Source: Anthostomella pinea (taxonomy: Eukaryota; Ascomycota; Sordariomycetes; Xylariales; Xylariaceae). Taken from it: a stretch of 64,000 bases of DNA. The DNA lies in NCBI GenBank assembly GCA_963556695.1, contig CAUWAG010000010.1:2914001-2978000 (forward strand). The letters are read 5' to 3'. Made by a program: the position numbers and the translations under genes. Shown here piece by piece: positions 1 to 10,756 of this stretch. The notes beneath the pieces are model-generated. The model did no database searches and had not been told where the DNA came from. It saw nothing but the letters and a program-made list of their open reading frames with translations. Numbering within the stretch: position 1 is the first letter of the stretch; the number at the start of each line of letters is the position of its first letter.

Positions 1-717
1 TGAGTGCCGTCCAGTTCAATGATTGCCGCTTGATACCAGGGTACCTAGGGATCGTATGGAGGTTGGGGGATCATGTAGGCGCAAGTGGCGGGTGGTAGCG
101 CCCGACTGACACGTGGATGACGTCCGGCAACACAGCCGGAGATGTGGCGGCACCGCGAGAGCAGACGCAAAAGCTCGAAAACTCATATTTCCTGAAACCG
201 GTCTTCTGTATGCACGTTTTTGGCTACAGCATGCATGCGCTTCTGCCGCGCGCTTCGTGGCCCATAGGTCGAGAATGAGAAATGCCTGCGATGACGCTCT
301 TCGGTGCCTTGGCAAGGGGCTAGAGGGTATTCATATCCTTCTCGCGGGGCGGAATGAAGTATGGAGCCGGGTTGTCATCACGACGAGACTGGCGACTCAA
401 ATGTAGAATCATGTGACTCGAGATAGCCTCACAAGTGGTAGCGAGTATGGTGAACTCTAATTGAACAGGAAAAGTAGAGCGTCATCTATTGCTGAGAGCA
501 GCAGTGAAAAGTGCCGACAGGAACTGTATATACAGAAGTCATACAAGCAAAAAGCAATCGAGCAGCAGTAGTCATACGGCCAGTTCCCCAGTGCTCTGTA
601 CCACACCAACACCAAAGACGCCATTTTCCCTCTCCCAAGTACGTAACCCGCGTATTAACGACTGAATCGAGTCGGTTGGTCATTCATCACTCATGCGAAA
701 CACTCATGCTTCCAATG
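1..717. other. Intergenic, 3' flank of the KEN-box gene
   Basis: I see no supported gene. The short open frames here lack family similarity and splice structure. The right part is presumably the 3' untranslated and terminator region of the minus-strand gene that ends at 718. Confidence 0.5.
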
Positions 718-2225
718 TCAGCACGCCACGGCCGGCTCCGTCTCATCTTTCGCGCTTCCGCTCTCCCAGACCTCGAAGCTGTCTCCCGTTCCCTCCATCG
801 GCTCGAGCAGCGCGGCACCAGGCGCGGGCTCGTCCGACTTCTCCATCAACTCCTCGATGCTCTTAGCGTTCTCCTCCACAGAAGGAGTCAGAGCAGGAGG
901 TGCACATTCAACTGGCTTAAGCTCAGGGGCGAACTCGAAGTCGTTCTTCACAAGAGACTGAGGCTGCGACTGCGGCTGCGACTGCGGCTGTACTTGCGGC
1001 TGCGACTCCTCGACGTCCTCGTCACCAGGTACGATGATGATAGAGTTCTCGTCGCATCCTTCCGAGTAGTACTCCTTGACATCCATCTCACCAAGAGGAT
1101 TGCGCTCTTTCTCAATGACCATATCATCGACGTGAGCAGCAAATCTCGCAGCCCGGGGTCGGGACGTCTGAGACACATCGTCCGCCGGGGGCATATTCTC
1201 TTTGCCTTCAACACGTTCGCGCTGCCGCCGGCTCTCGCTCTCCTCGTCCGAGCTGATATCTAGGACGCAGGTGCTGTGCTGCAGCAGGTTGGTCATCTCC
1301 TGCTCCTGGGTGTCCTCGTGAATCTCGAAGTCCCAGGATGACTTTATCTCGGGCTCATGCAGGGCGCTCAAGTCCAGAGACGAGGCGGATGTAGAAGTTG
1401 CTTTCTTCTGTACCAGGGCACCGTTGCTGCGGCTGGCGTAGCTCGGGATCGTGCCCTTAAGGGCGGTGTCGAGGGAGAAGGGAGCGGGCGACGATTTCGA
1501 GGACAGTCCGAAGGCGGGTGGGTCGACTCGAGAGTAGGAGCCTGCGGTCCGCCGCCGGGAGGAGAGGATGCCAGATCGCTTGCCGCGGGTGGGGGATCGA
1601 CCTGCAGGTGCAGAGAGAGGGGAAGACCGGGCGATGCTGGTGTTGAGCTTCGCAGCTGGCGACTTCGGATTCAGGAGTGAGCGAGGCCGCTGGGATGCGG
1701 CCTTGGGGGTGCTGGTGATGAACACATCGCTGGTGCTGGCAGACTTGGTGAGGAGGAAGGTTGATGGCTTAATGAAGGAGTCCTTGGTGGGATAGAAGCT
1801 GTCGGAGCCCTTTGATCGCTTAGAAAACTGCAGAGGGTCGACATTCTCGAAGTCGTCCGTCTCCACGCTGTCAGCTGCCTTACGCTTAACAGCAGAGGAA
1901 GTCGACGTTGCTACGTTTTAATTAGCCAAGCATTCGAATCACAGCCCTAGGCAAACTGTGGTGCATTGAAAGTGATAGGATAGTGATGGTGCTTCTCGAG
2001 CAGACGGACAAGTCATTCGGGCCTTTAGTGAGTGTTGGAAGCGTTTCGCTCCATTCGTTGTGATGGGTAGCAATTCATTGTGCAGTCTGGGGCAGATCCC
2101 AGTGTTTGAGTGGCTCTTGAATCGGATCACGGCAACATACCATTCTGTCTGTTCTTGAGACTCGTCAAAGTCTGCAGACGAGCCCCGTCGAGGGGAGCGA
2201 AAGGTTGACGAGTGATGGTAGCCAT
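718..2225 (-). CDS. Conserved disordered KEN-box protein, two exons
   Basis: Exon 1 is 2225-2141 and exon 2 is 1910-718. The intron (2140-1911) begins GTATGT and ends CGTAG, and the phases match (85 + 1193 nt, 425 aa). The start gives MATITRQPFAPLDGARL, which I believe is conserved at the N-terminus of a Pezizomycotina protein of unknown role. The frame continues upstream of the GTG that opens the large exon, so the spliced ATG is the better start. The protein is low-complexity: Ser/Pro-rich in the first half, with an acidic stretch, a KEN box (GKENMPP), an RSLL D-box-like motif near the N-terminal third, and Gln/Pro/Ser repeats near residue 335. KEN and D boxes are APC/C degrons, so cell-cycle-controlled turnover is possible. 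That is inference. No enzyme domain is visible. Confidence 0.75.
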
Positions 2226-4701
2226 TGCAGCAGCGTATTGCCGTTGCTGTTGTCGTCGGTTTCGTGATGTCAAGAGTCGAGGGGATGCCGCTGCCCAATT
2301 GAGTTTGCCTAACGATGAACTCAAATCGGCCTGGATCCGATTGACTGGGTCCGGTAGATCTACCAACAACGTCGTGTGTACTTGAGAACTGCCAATTGAT
2401 AGTTGTATCACTGTTCGTCCAAGCGTAATTGATTCCAAATACAGCAGAGTCGAATTGGCCCGCCTGTCTGCCTGTCTGTCGGTGGTATGAAATGTTTGTT
2501 TATTTTGATCCGGATCCGAACAGTCGCTGACGATGTGTCTGGATGTGCCCAGACTGAACTCGCCTATGGTGTCGAGGGAGGGGAACAGGAGGAAAAGTGG
2601 CGAAGGGGTGTGGTGCGAGGGAGCCAGCAGGTCTTATTGCGTCTCCAGGTATTCGACTCGTAATGTAGGGTGGCCGCGAATCAAGAGGCCCGGAAGAGGA
2701 GGGGGATTGACGCGAGGTAGCTGTCTTGAACGACGCACGTCGAGATTAGCAGGTCGCGCGGGCGTGGGGAAGCGCCTGGTGTTAGTGTTAGGCGGAGGGA
2801 GGGCAGCAAAAGGATGCGACTAGCAGTGACGATCGAGGAGCCACGCTCAGCGAGTTTTGAAAACGAATGAAGGAACGAATGCTGAGAGCTGACTGGCCCG
2901 AAGTCGATGGGATGGCAATTCGGGGGATATGACCTGCAGAAATACGAATCGATGTGGGAGAAAACGACTGGCAACTACACGCTCAGGCCTCAAACGGGCT
3001 TGCTCCTTCCCGTCTGAAGTGATCGTGTAGCGGACGCGTAGAGTTGGTCTCCAATCAGAGATAAGGGGCAATTAAGCCTTAGTGGGTGGATGCTCACTAA
3101 GGTGCCAGCCTTCAGGGCAGACAGGGGTCGGTTCAAGGCACCTGCATGTCACGGTGACACCGCTCCAGTTCGTGGTGCTGTTGGCGTTCAATCGCTTAAT
3201 GCGTCTGCAGACTGCGGCAAGGGGGCTTCACTGCATTTGGAAGAAGCGTCGCAGCAGGATGAGAGAATGGCTTCATGCAATTCCACACTCCGACTCTGAT
3301 TTGTCGAGTTAACCCCCAGGTCTCACCAACGGCAGCCCAGCACTGCCCGGCTGCATCTGTGCAGGACCAGGACACCAATCGTCGCGTCGGGATGCCAGGC
3401 CAAGCTGGGGCCCATTTGACGCTATCAGGTGGCATTGGTTGCTTCAGGCCGAGCCCTTCTTACAAGTTGCACAAGTCTCGTTTCCACGCGTAAATCCATC
3501 GGCAGGGGTGACACGCCTTTAAGGCACGCTTCCCTTTCGCGTTCATAAGTAGCTGCTCATTTCCCTTCCATCGTGCCATCATCGTGTCGACTGGGAATGC
3601 CACGCCTGCGTAGGTGCAGCCAGGCAATGCTCGTCTTTGACAGGAGTGCAAGGCAAAGGCCACAGGTCGAGTCTCAGTTCGACTGTTTCATAAGAGCATT
3701 GCATTTGGTCCCATCTATAGACCGCCGGGCCCTTCTCGCGAGCCTGCCTCGTCCCGCCTAATGCCTGCCTGCTTGCTCTTATTAGTGAGAGCTTCTTTTC
3801 TGAATGAAGAATCCCAGCCAGTCAGACCAATCTGAAGATGGACTGATCCTCGTCTGGCTGCACCCCGGCCAAATGACGAAGCAGAGAGATGTCAGGTTCC
3901 CGCACCGGGAGGTCGACGATGGGGGAACGCTGGAGTACTGAGGAATCGGCTTGTGTGTCGTCGATACGCGCATGGTCAACGGCAAACGGCCTATGAAGCC
4001 TACACGCCGTGAAAGCCAATTGGGATGCATTGGGCATGAAGCGTTGGGCCAGGTCTCATCCAACAAGACCATATGTCCAACCTATTGGGACGATGGGCAG
4101 TGACGTGCCAGGACAGCGCCAGCCGCCCGATGACCTGGCCTTCGCCCCCTCCATTGCGGCCGTCATTGGGACGTGACCGGCCGGCAACACGGTCGCGACG
4201 ATGGTGGCGTTAGATACCGAAGGGTGGCGATGACCCATCGAGGTCGGCCGTGATTCCTCCACTGGTAATATTCGTGAGGCTCTCTGATGGCCTCCTGCCG
4301 TCACGGTCATCATGCATATCTGCAATCGTACCTGCAATCATGAGCCTCCGTATGCATAGCCACTACTTGGTGCCTCAGTGTCTGGGCTGTCTCTATGGCG
4401 GCAGCAAAGGGAGTTTCGTGTTTTTAGAACGCCACCCACCGGCCCAGCACCTGCCCAGCTGTCAACGACTGATAGCTATCGAAGAGTTCGCTCAGGGGCA
4501 AGTCTAAAGTACTCTATTACAAAGTCTCGAAAGCCAAAGCACTGAACACTCACGTATTGCTTATATCTCAACCCCAAGTCTGACATACTCCAGTGTCGAA
4601 TACGGAATGGCCTTCGGTCTGAAGAGTGACAGCGATTTTCCCCGGCCAGAGTTCGTGCTTGGCCTCACTTGCGAGGGTCATTTCATCTTATGTAAGCCTC
4701 T

Positions 4702-4739
<38 letters not shown>

Positions 4740-4889
4740 CGGTAATGTTGTATTAGACCCCTGTCGCTATCCCCTGTAAGGCTACTTCGACGTCCGGACG
4801 AAAGCCTAGCATCGAAACACACACAACCATCAGTCTCGGTTTTGAACGATGCCCGAGTGGGTGGTAGTCGGGCCTGACGCCGTTGCGCA
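2226..4889. other. 2.7-kb intergenic region
   Basis: This holds the divergent upstream regions of the KEN-box gene and the HET gene. Short frames occur on both strands, but none shows a recognisable domain or convincing exon chain. The only distinct structure is the G run at 4702-4739. Confidence 0.45.
4702..4739 (+). repeat. Homopolymer of 38 G
   Basis: An uninterrupted G run lies about 150 bp upstream of the HET-gene ATG. It could be a length-variable homopolymer, a quadruplex-forming tract or an assembly artefact. Sequence alone cannot decide. Confidence 0.9.
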
Positions 4890-6083
4890 ATGAGACTCCT
4901 CAACACCAAAACATTAGAGCTATCCGCCTTCCACCAAGACCGGCCCCCCTACGCCATCCTAAGCCACACCTGGACCGACGACGAAGCGCCTCTAGAGGCC
5001 TTCGTCCGGCGCGCCCGCCTCTCGCGCCCCATCGCGCGCCTCCGAAAGCGCCGGTACGCCAAGGTGCGCCGGGCGTGCAAGCTGGCGCGCTCGAACGGGC
5101 TCAACTGGATCTGGATCGACACGTGCTGCATCGACAAGGCCAGCAGCGCCGAGCTGACCGAGGCCATCAACTCCATGTACGCCTGGTACGCGGCCGCCGA
5201 GGTGTGCTACGCGTACCTGAGCGACGTGCCCAGCGATGACGACCCGCTGGTCGAGAAGTCCGGCTTCGCGCGCAGCCGCTGGTTCCGCCGCGGCTGGACG
5301 CTGCAGGAGATGATCGCCCCGCGCGCCGTCGAGTTCTATAGCAACGACTGGGTGAGCATTGGCTCCAAGTGGGAGCTTGCGAGCACCATCGAGAGGATCA
5401 CAGGGGTTCATGGGACCATTCTGAAGGAGCCATACTTTGCTGGCACGGCGCAGCACAACTGGAGCGTTGCGCAGCGCATGTCTTGGGCTGCCAACCGGCA
5501 GACGACGCGCCCGGAGGACCTGGCATATTCGCTGCTGGGTCTCTTCAGTGTCCATATGCCCCTCCTGTACGGCGAGGGTGCTCGAAACGCCTTTTTGAGG
5601 CTGCAAGGAGAGATTGCCGAAGTGACGAACGACCAGTCGCTTTTTGCATACGGCAATTGGCCTCTCTCGTACAAGGGCATAGCGGAGGATGATCTCATCG
5701 TTGGGGGTTCCCTATACGCAGGCTCCCCCTCCCGATTCGCTTTGTGCAAGGACGTCGTCCCTGTCAGGCGACACGACGGTGGCCTGCCATGGACATCGGA
5801 ATTCTCACTCCACAACGACGGATACCTACGGATCCGGCTGCGGGTCTGCGAGAACAAGTCGAGACCAGATATGCGGGAGAGTCATATCGCGTTCCTCGAG
5901 TGCGAGCTGAGTCGGGACCCAGACCAGGTAGTTGGGTTTTTCGTGCACAACTACGACAGGGTCGACGGCATGCCGACGGACGTGCATGTCTACAAGCGTG
6001 AGTTCGCGACGTTGGCCAAGTTCCCTCGGCATATGGCTATGGAGGCACCTTTGCGCGACGTTTTCCTGTCTTCGGTATATTGA
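4890..6083 (+). CDS. HET-domain (heterokaryon incompatibility-like) protein
   Basis: This is a single-exon ORF of 397 aa. The N-terminus (MRLLNTKTLELSAF, then PPYAILSHTW at 19-28) is the classic start of fungal HET proteins. The second conserved block, NWIWIDTCCIDK, is at 72-83, and the third, RGWTLQEMIAPR, at 134-145. The frame then continues with the usual QRMSWAANRQTTRPEDLAYSLLG segment. The domain is a cell-death effector in non-self recognition after hyphal fusion. The protein ends after a beta-rich C-terminal region, without visible NACHT, WD or ankyrin repeats, so it is a short stand-alone HET protein. The allorecognition partner cannot be told from sequence. A 38-G run sits in its upstream region. 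Confidence 0.9.
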   Translation: MRLLNTKTLELSAFHQDRPPYAILSHTWTDDEAPLEAFVRRARLSRPIARLRKRRYAKVRRACKLARSNGLNWIWIDTCCIDKASSAELTEAINSMYAWYAAAEVCYAYLSDVPSDDDPLVEKSGFARSRWFRRGWTLQEMIAPRAVEFYSNDWVSIGSKWELASTIERITGVHGTILKEPYFAGTAQHNWSVAQRMSWAANRQTTRPEDLAYSLLGLFSVHMPLLYGEGARNAFLRLQGEIAEVTNDQSLFAYGNWPLSYKGIAEDDLIVGGSLYAGSPSRFALCKDVVPVRRHDGGLPWTSEFSLHNDGYLRIRLRVCENKSRPDMRESHIAFLECELSRDPDQVVGFFVHNYDRVDGMPTDVHVYKREFATLAKFPRHMAMEAPLRDVFLSSVY

Positions 6084-6923
6084 CATGGCATATTTAAGCA
6101 TGGTGGTCACTCTTCCTTAGTACTAGCCACGGGATGCATCATTCACGTCCTTCACTGCACACCCGATGTTATCTCGCCTGATCTGCTTCTTGCAGACCAG
6201 CTGTCTAAATCAACATCTGGATTACCGGGAATGGTACTAGACCTTCTAGGACGGTGGCGCCGCCGAGTGACTATGCCCTCAAGCCTGGGCAGTGGCACGG
6301 GTGGCGGGACCACGCAAGGCCTACCGGCGTGAGATGCCGGACCGACCTCTCACATTCCTTAAGACGACCGTTTCGGAGGACTGGATGATGGCACAGAGTC
6401 CGCAAGAGGTAAGAAAGGTCATGAAATTGCAATATGGCGAGATACTCCGTAAGAATACCCTCCAAAAACACCCTGCCCACCCTCTTCCGTCACTCCTCTC
6501 CAGCCTCAACAAATTCGTCGCCTCCGCGCTTAGGCAGCCAAGTGCCAGTCCACGTCCCTTACACAATACCAACGTGGGCTTCGAAATGTCATGGTGTGCA
6601 GCTGTCCAGCACCCTAGCGAACGATGGTTAACGCGGACGGTTAACGCGAACAGCACCCTATTCCGGTGGGATCTCGACGCCCAGTACCACGCTGAGCTGT
6701 AGGCGAACAGACTCGATGACCAAAGGCATCGGGCAAACGTCGGCCTTGCCTGCATAGTGATCTTTCTTTTCGACGGTGGTTTATCGTCCTTCGGGTTTTT
6801 GAAGACCGGGCTGCCTTCATCCTTGTTGGTCATTCTTTCAAGATCGTCTAGCTCCTGCCCTTCGTTGGAGACGTTCAACTGCAGATACATTCCAGGCCCG
6901 AAGCCTCGTTCTCCCACGTGGTG
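6084..6923. other. Intergenic, with a coding-like tail of the next minus-strand gene
   Basis: Immediately downstream of the 6924 stop, the same minus-strand frame stays open to 6321. The first 50 or so residues are hydrophilic and look coding-like; the remainder reads like non-coding DNA. No independent gene is supported. Confidence 0.4.
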
Positions 6924-7547
6924 TTATTCTCTGGCCTCTTGATCAATTCGAAAGTTGCAGCTTCCTGGCATGAAAGAGGGCTGCAGGTGTCTTTCGACGG
7001 CGACTCTTCGTGTTCTCGCGACGGGATTAAAGGGCGCGCGGAGCCTGTCGAGGACACCGACGTCCATCTCAGCCTGGGCCTCCAGCTCTTCGAGGGACAA
7101 TGGTGGTTTCTCTGATCTCAACAATTCGGCTCGGAATTCTTCGTCGGTTTGGGTGGTGGTGTTATGGATGTGTATCAAGCGAACTTCTTCGAGGAGAGTC
7201 ATCTTGCCATCGAGGGTATCACGGAGGAAGCTCAGGTTCGCTACCATTCCGACAATCCTGCATCCGACTTTTGGTACTGTGGCATTGGGAGATGTGGATT
7301 TGGCGGGTCGACGTTTCCTCTCCTGAAGCTTTTCTGAAGTCAAATAGTAAAACTCGAGATCGCCCGACTTGTTGTGATGCTTGATGACATAGCTGGCCGT
7401 AGCTGTTGTTTTTTCTGATAGGCATGCACCTTTCTCGTTGTGAAGGTGCAGAAACCGCGGAGAGCCGAACCCATCTTCACAAGTGAAGACTCGTTCTTTC
7501 TTTTCAGGGTCGCACTGACTCCCGCACTTCGGAGTGGAGGTTGCCAT
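6924..7547 (-). CDS. Hypothetical protein, 207 aa
   Basis: The ORF starts at an ATG at 7547 and reads 207 codons to TAA at 6926-6924. I do not recognise the family. It is soluble, rich in charged residues, with several Cys near the N-terminus (KCGSQCD, FTCED) and a Leu/Glu-rich stretch (LSLEELEAQAEMD) that may be helical. No signal peptide or membrane segment is seen. The same frame remains open for nearly 200 codons after the stop, so the TAA may be a late nonsense change or may lie in an unrecognised intron. I see no clean GT-AG pair around it. Confidence 0.45.
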   Translation of the reverse strand: MATSTPKCGSQCDPEKKERVFTCEDGFGSPRFLHLHNEKGACLSEKTTATASYVIKHHNKSGDLEFYYLTSEKLQERKRRPAKSTSPNATVPKVGCRIVGMVANLSFLRDTLDGKMTLLEEVRLIHIHNTTTQTDEEFRAELLRSEKPPLSLEELEAQAEMDVGVLDRLRAPFNPVARTRRVAVERHLQPSFMPGSCNFRIDQEARE

Positions 7548-8169
7548 GTTGTCTCGTCGATAGGGTGTGGTAGGGTTGCGTGAAGGATCGAGTTCGGAGT
7601 CTCAGGCAGTCGGAAATCAACCCCGTACTTAAGTACTAGGGCTCTTTGTCCTTCAGACTACCAGGGAATGCGGCATTGGCTGCCGTGAAGACCTCAGTTT
7701 CTGCGTCGTAGTCACCAGTCTGCCTAATCACCAATCTGCCAACTTCAGTGAATGTTCTGGTGCAGTGTCATGGGTCCTGAATCACAAATAAAGGGATCGG
7801 ATCGCTCGCGAGCAGAAGAACAGAACCGGCCATGGTTGGTTGGCAGTCATCAATTCGGTGCTCCCAGACTTTTGAACAACACCCAGCCAGAGATCCTGGC
7901 TGTTGGTGGTCAGGTGACTGGTTGGTTGTTTGCCTGGGTTGGTTCGCAGATGGACATGGCATGCTGGGACAAAGGCATTCCCTCCCGAGCGCGATAAGTC
8001 CTCCGAAGTCCCACTGGCGCTTGTATCTCACGACTAAATCGTAATGGTGCGCCACGCACTGAAGCACGCGCCTGGGGTGTGGCTGGTTAGTATCCCGGTC
8101 ATCATCCGGGCCAGTTGATTCTGCCGTTAACATACAGAGTGTCCAGCCCCATATCACTTTTACATACAC
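7548..8169. other. Intergenic, no gene seen
   Basis: Normal base composition and no recognisable coding. It leads into the AT-rich block. Confidence 0.4.
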
Positions 8170-10601
8170 ACACACATAATTCTAAGCTGGTGCCAAATAA
8201 CTAAAAAGTATGTTTTTTTACAACTACGCTCTTACGCTAACGTCGCATATATATTATTAACTTTAAACCGTAATTGTGAGGATTGTGGTGGCAGTATGGT
8301 GGCAGTAAGGGAGGCTGCCAGCTGACAAAGGGTCAGGCAGGCACCTTGGCAGAATAAAGGGATGGAAGCACCAGGAAAGGTGGCTTTCATGGGTGATAGA
8401 CAAGGGATCTTTGGCTGGAGGATCAATGAATGGGTACATCTTTGTATTTTGGTGTGTATTTAGTACTAGATTTGTCCACCAGACCCATGGATAAAGCGCA
8501 ACGCACTAGATCGATCATCACCCCTATGTTCTGACTCCGATGATCCGATAGTAATTAATAATATATATACATAATAATTTATACGATGTGAATTAAGAAT
8601 ATAATTATATAGTTACGTAGTTACAAAGTCGTTAATAACGACAATAAAAAACCGTATTTAAAGATATTATTACCGTTAAAACGTTGTATATATATATATA
8701 TATATTAATAGCTTTAAACAGTACTTATTGATATATAATTAAATCAATATTTACGATGTTAATTGAAAAGCGTAGCGGTTATAAAGCATACTTTTATCGT
8801 CGTTATTACTAGTTTGATATTCTAAATTTCGACATTTTTTGATAACTACGAGTATAATAAGAGTACGTCTTCAACGACCGCGTTTTTACACTAAAAGTCG
8901 TAAATATTTATATACATATATATATCTATTAATAGGATTTAAGGCTATTATTAATATATAGTTGATATATATGACCGTTAATTTACAAACGTAATTATCG
9001 AATAAGGTACTTTTATTGTATCTAATACTAGCGTAAATTATATATATATTATAATTTAAGGTTTAATATAACGTAATTAACAAATAAGTTAGCATTATAA
9101 GCAAGTTATTACTTATTATAAAGTTTTCAACTAATACGATTTCAATTATTATATCTTTATTAATAATAATAACACTATATTATAACGAATGAAACTTATA
9201 GCTAGCTTTTATGTTAAACGATATAACCTTTATATTTTTATATTTTAACTTATAAAACTTCTTAATATCCCTAGTTTTACTTTAAGTAATACAATTAAAG
9301 GAATGCTATTATAACGCGATAAGATGCTTAATACTTTGAAACTTACGGTTCTTAAAAAAAATGCTATATTTTCCTTTATCTTCGACTTGAATGCGTAAGC
9401 ATTTCCCCCCCGGCACAATTATATTAAAGATATAGCGAATTGATTATTAGCAGCGCGTAAAGCTAAACGCATTAGAAACAACTAGACGCAGAACTTTATT
9501 AAACGTATATTAGGCCTTTGAACGCGTTCTTATTAAAGGATAAACTATTAAAGGGGTTTAAACGAGGATTTAAACGCATATTACGCGTAGTTTTACCAAA
9601 TTAAGGTAGCAATTATAAATTATAGTATTTAAAATGTAAATATTTACAATTTTAATAGAACTAGGTTTATAATAGGTAGTATTAAGTTTAATATATTTAT
9701 TATAAGCGTTAAAAGATATAACAGGCTTAAATAAGCTTAATAAGGTAATAAAAATAGTTTATAGCAATTTTTACTATTAATATTGTTTCGAGGCAGGGTT
9801 GATATCATGTACAGCCAGGTCTGTGGCATATAAAGGCCACTGTTCATTTTTTGTTACTTTCTTTTGTCTTCTTGGATAGTCACTCCTCTCTCATAACACA
9901 TATAATTGAGCGATCAGTTCAAACACACGTCGTATTATCTCTATGTGACACACCCTTCAAATTCACTGTGTGGCTTTGCTAATGGCTCTCCCTTTCCCTT
10001 CTTATATCTATTATACAGGCAGCCCCATTGTGGGTATTGTTACTGTCCCTGACTTAATATTAATAGTTGAATAGTCGTGTTATTCATTCTTTTATAAGGT
10101 AAAACCTACTTTACGGTATAGTATTGTAATATGGTATTATAATATAATTAAAAGATAACTATTTTTAATAAAACATAGATTATAAATAAAATCGGTTTAA
10201 AATAAATTCAATATTCTAATAAGTATATTAAACTGTATATAACTAATAAGAAATGCCTCTTTATTTTAAATGGTTATAAAAGCTATCATTTTTAAGATTT
10301 TGAAAAAGAATTATTAAAAAAATAGCATTACTATTGTTTATATACCTAGCTAGTTATAATATAAGCTTTAACCTTTAAATATTAGTTGTTTTAACCCGCT
10401 TAAATAAGCTTATAATGGCTTAATTAAAGATTGTGTCCCGCATTATATAAACTATATATTTAAAAAGGACCATTATTTTAAAGTGAACTATTAATAATAA
10501 TAAAGAAGTAACTTAATTATTTAATATTAAAAACCGAATTAAACACTATTAAAAGGCTTACTTATATTAATTATTAATATATTAAACTCGTTTTTAAAGG
10601 C
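8170..10601. other. AT-rich RIP-like block (transposon graveyard)
   Basis: Composition shifts abruptly to long runs of A/T with TA dinucleotides everywhere, a TA microsatellite near 8686-8706, and no open frame worth naming over about 2.4 kb. Such gene-free AT-isochores are what repeat-induced point mutation leaves of old repeats in Pezizomycotina. Mitochondrial origin is unlikely because no rRNA, tRNA or respiratory-chain coding is visible. The parent element cannot be identified by eye. Confidence 0.75.
9785..10070. other. Unmutated island inside the AT-rich block, possible solo LTR
   Basis: About 290 bp of normal composition is embedded in the AT-rich block. It begins near TGTTTCGAGGC and contains a TATAAAGG box followed by a pyrimidine-rich stretch, which resembles an LTR with promoter. 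The edges are not clear enough to prove a solo LTR or a target duplication. Confidence 0.3.
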
Positions 10602-10603
10602 TA

Positions 10604-10686
10604 CCATCCCCCCAATAGAAGTCGGACACCCCCATTAGTCGGACAGCCAAACCCCACCATCACCACCAAAACACCCCTTTATTCAC
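10604..10686 (+). repeat. Left TIR of copy 1
   Basis: Begins CCATCCCCCC and runs to TTTATTCAC. It is matched by the reverse complement of 12747-12829 with only a few differences. Confidence 0.9.
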
Positions 10687-10756
10687 ACACATGTAAAAGA
10701 AGTCATTCAGATCAGAGAAACTCAGCAAAATTATCATTTGAGAGCGCTGAAGCTGC

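Noticed and set aside
511..1263. Long plus-strand frame rich in Arg/Leu repeats
   Set aside because: It is the antisense shadow of the Gln/Pro/Ser repeats in the KEN-box gene and has no coding features of its own.
4702..4739. G run as a transposon end or telomere-like tract
   Set aside because: No inverted partner, no TA or other target duplication, and no telomeric repeat unit nearby.
8170..10601. Mitochondrial DNA insertion
   Set aside because: AT-rich as mitochondrial DNA, but no mitochondrial gene, tRNA or rRNA fragment is visible; RIP decay is the simpler reading.
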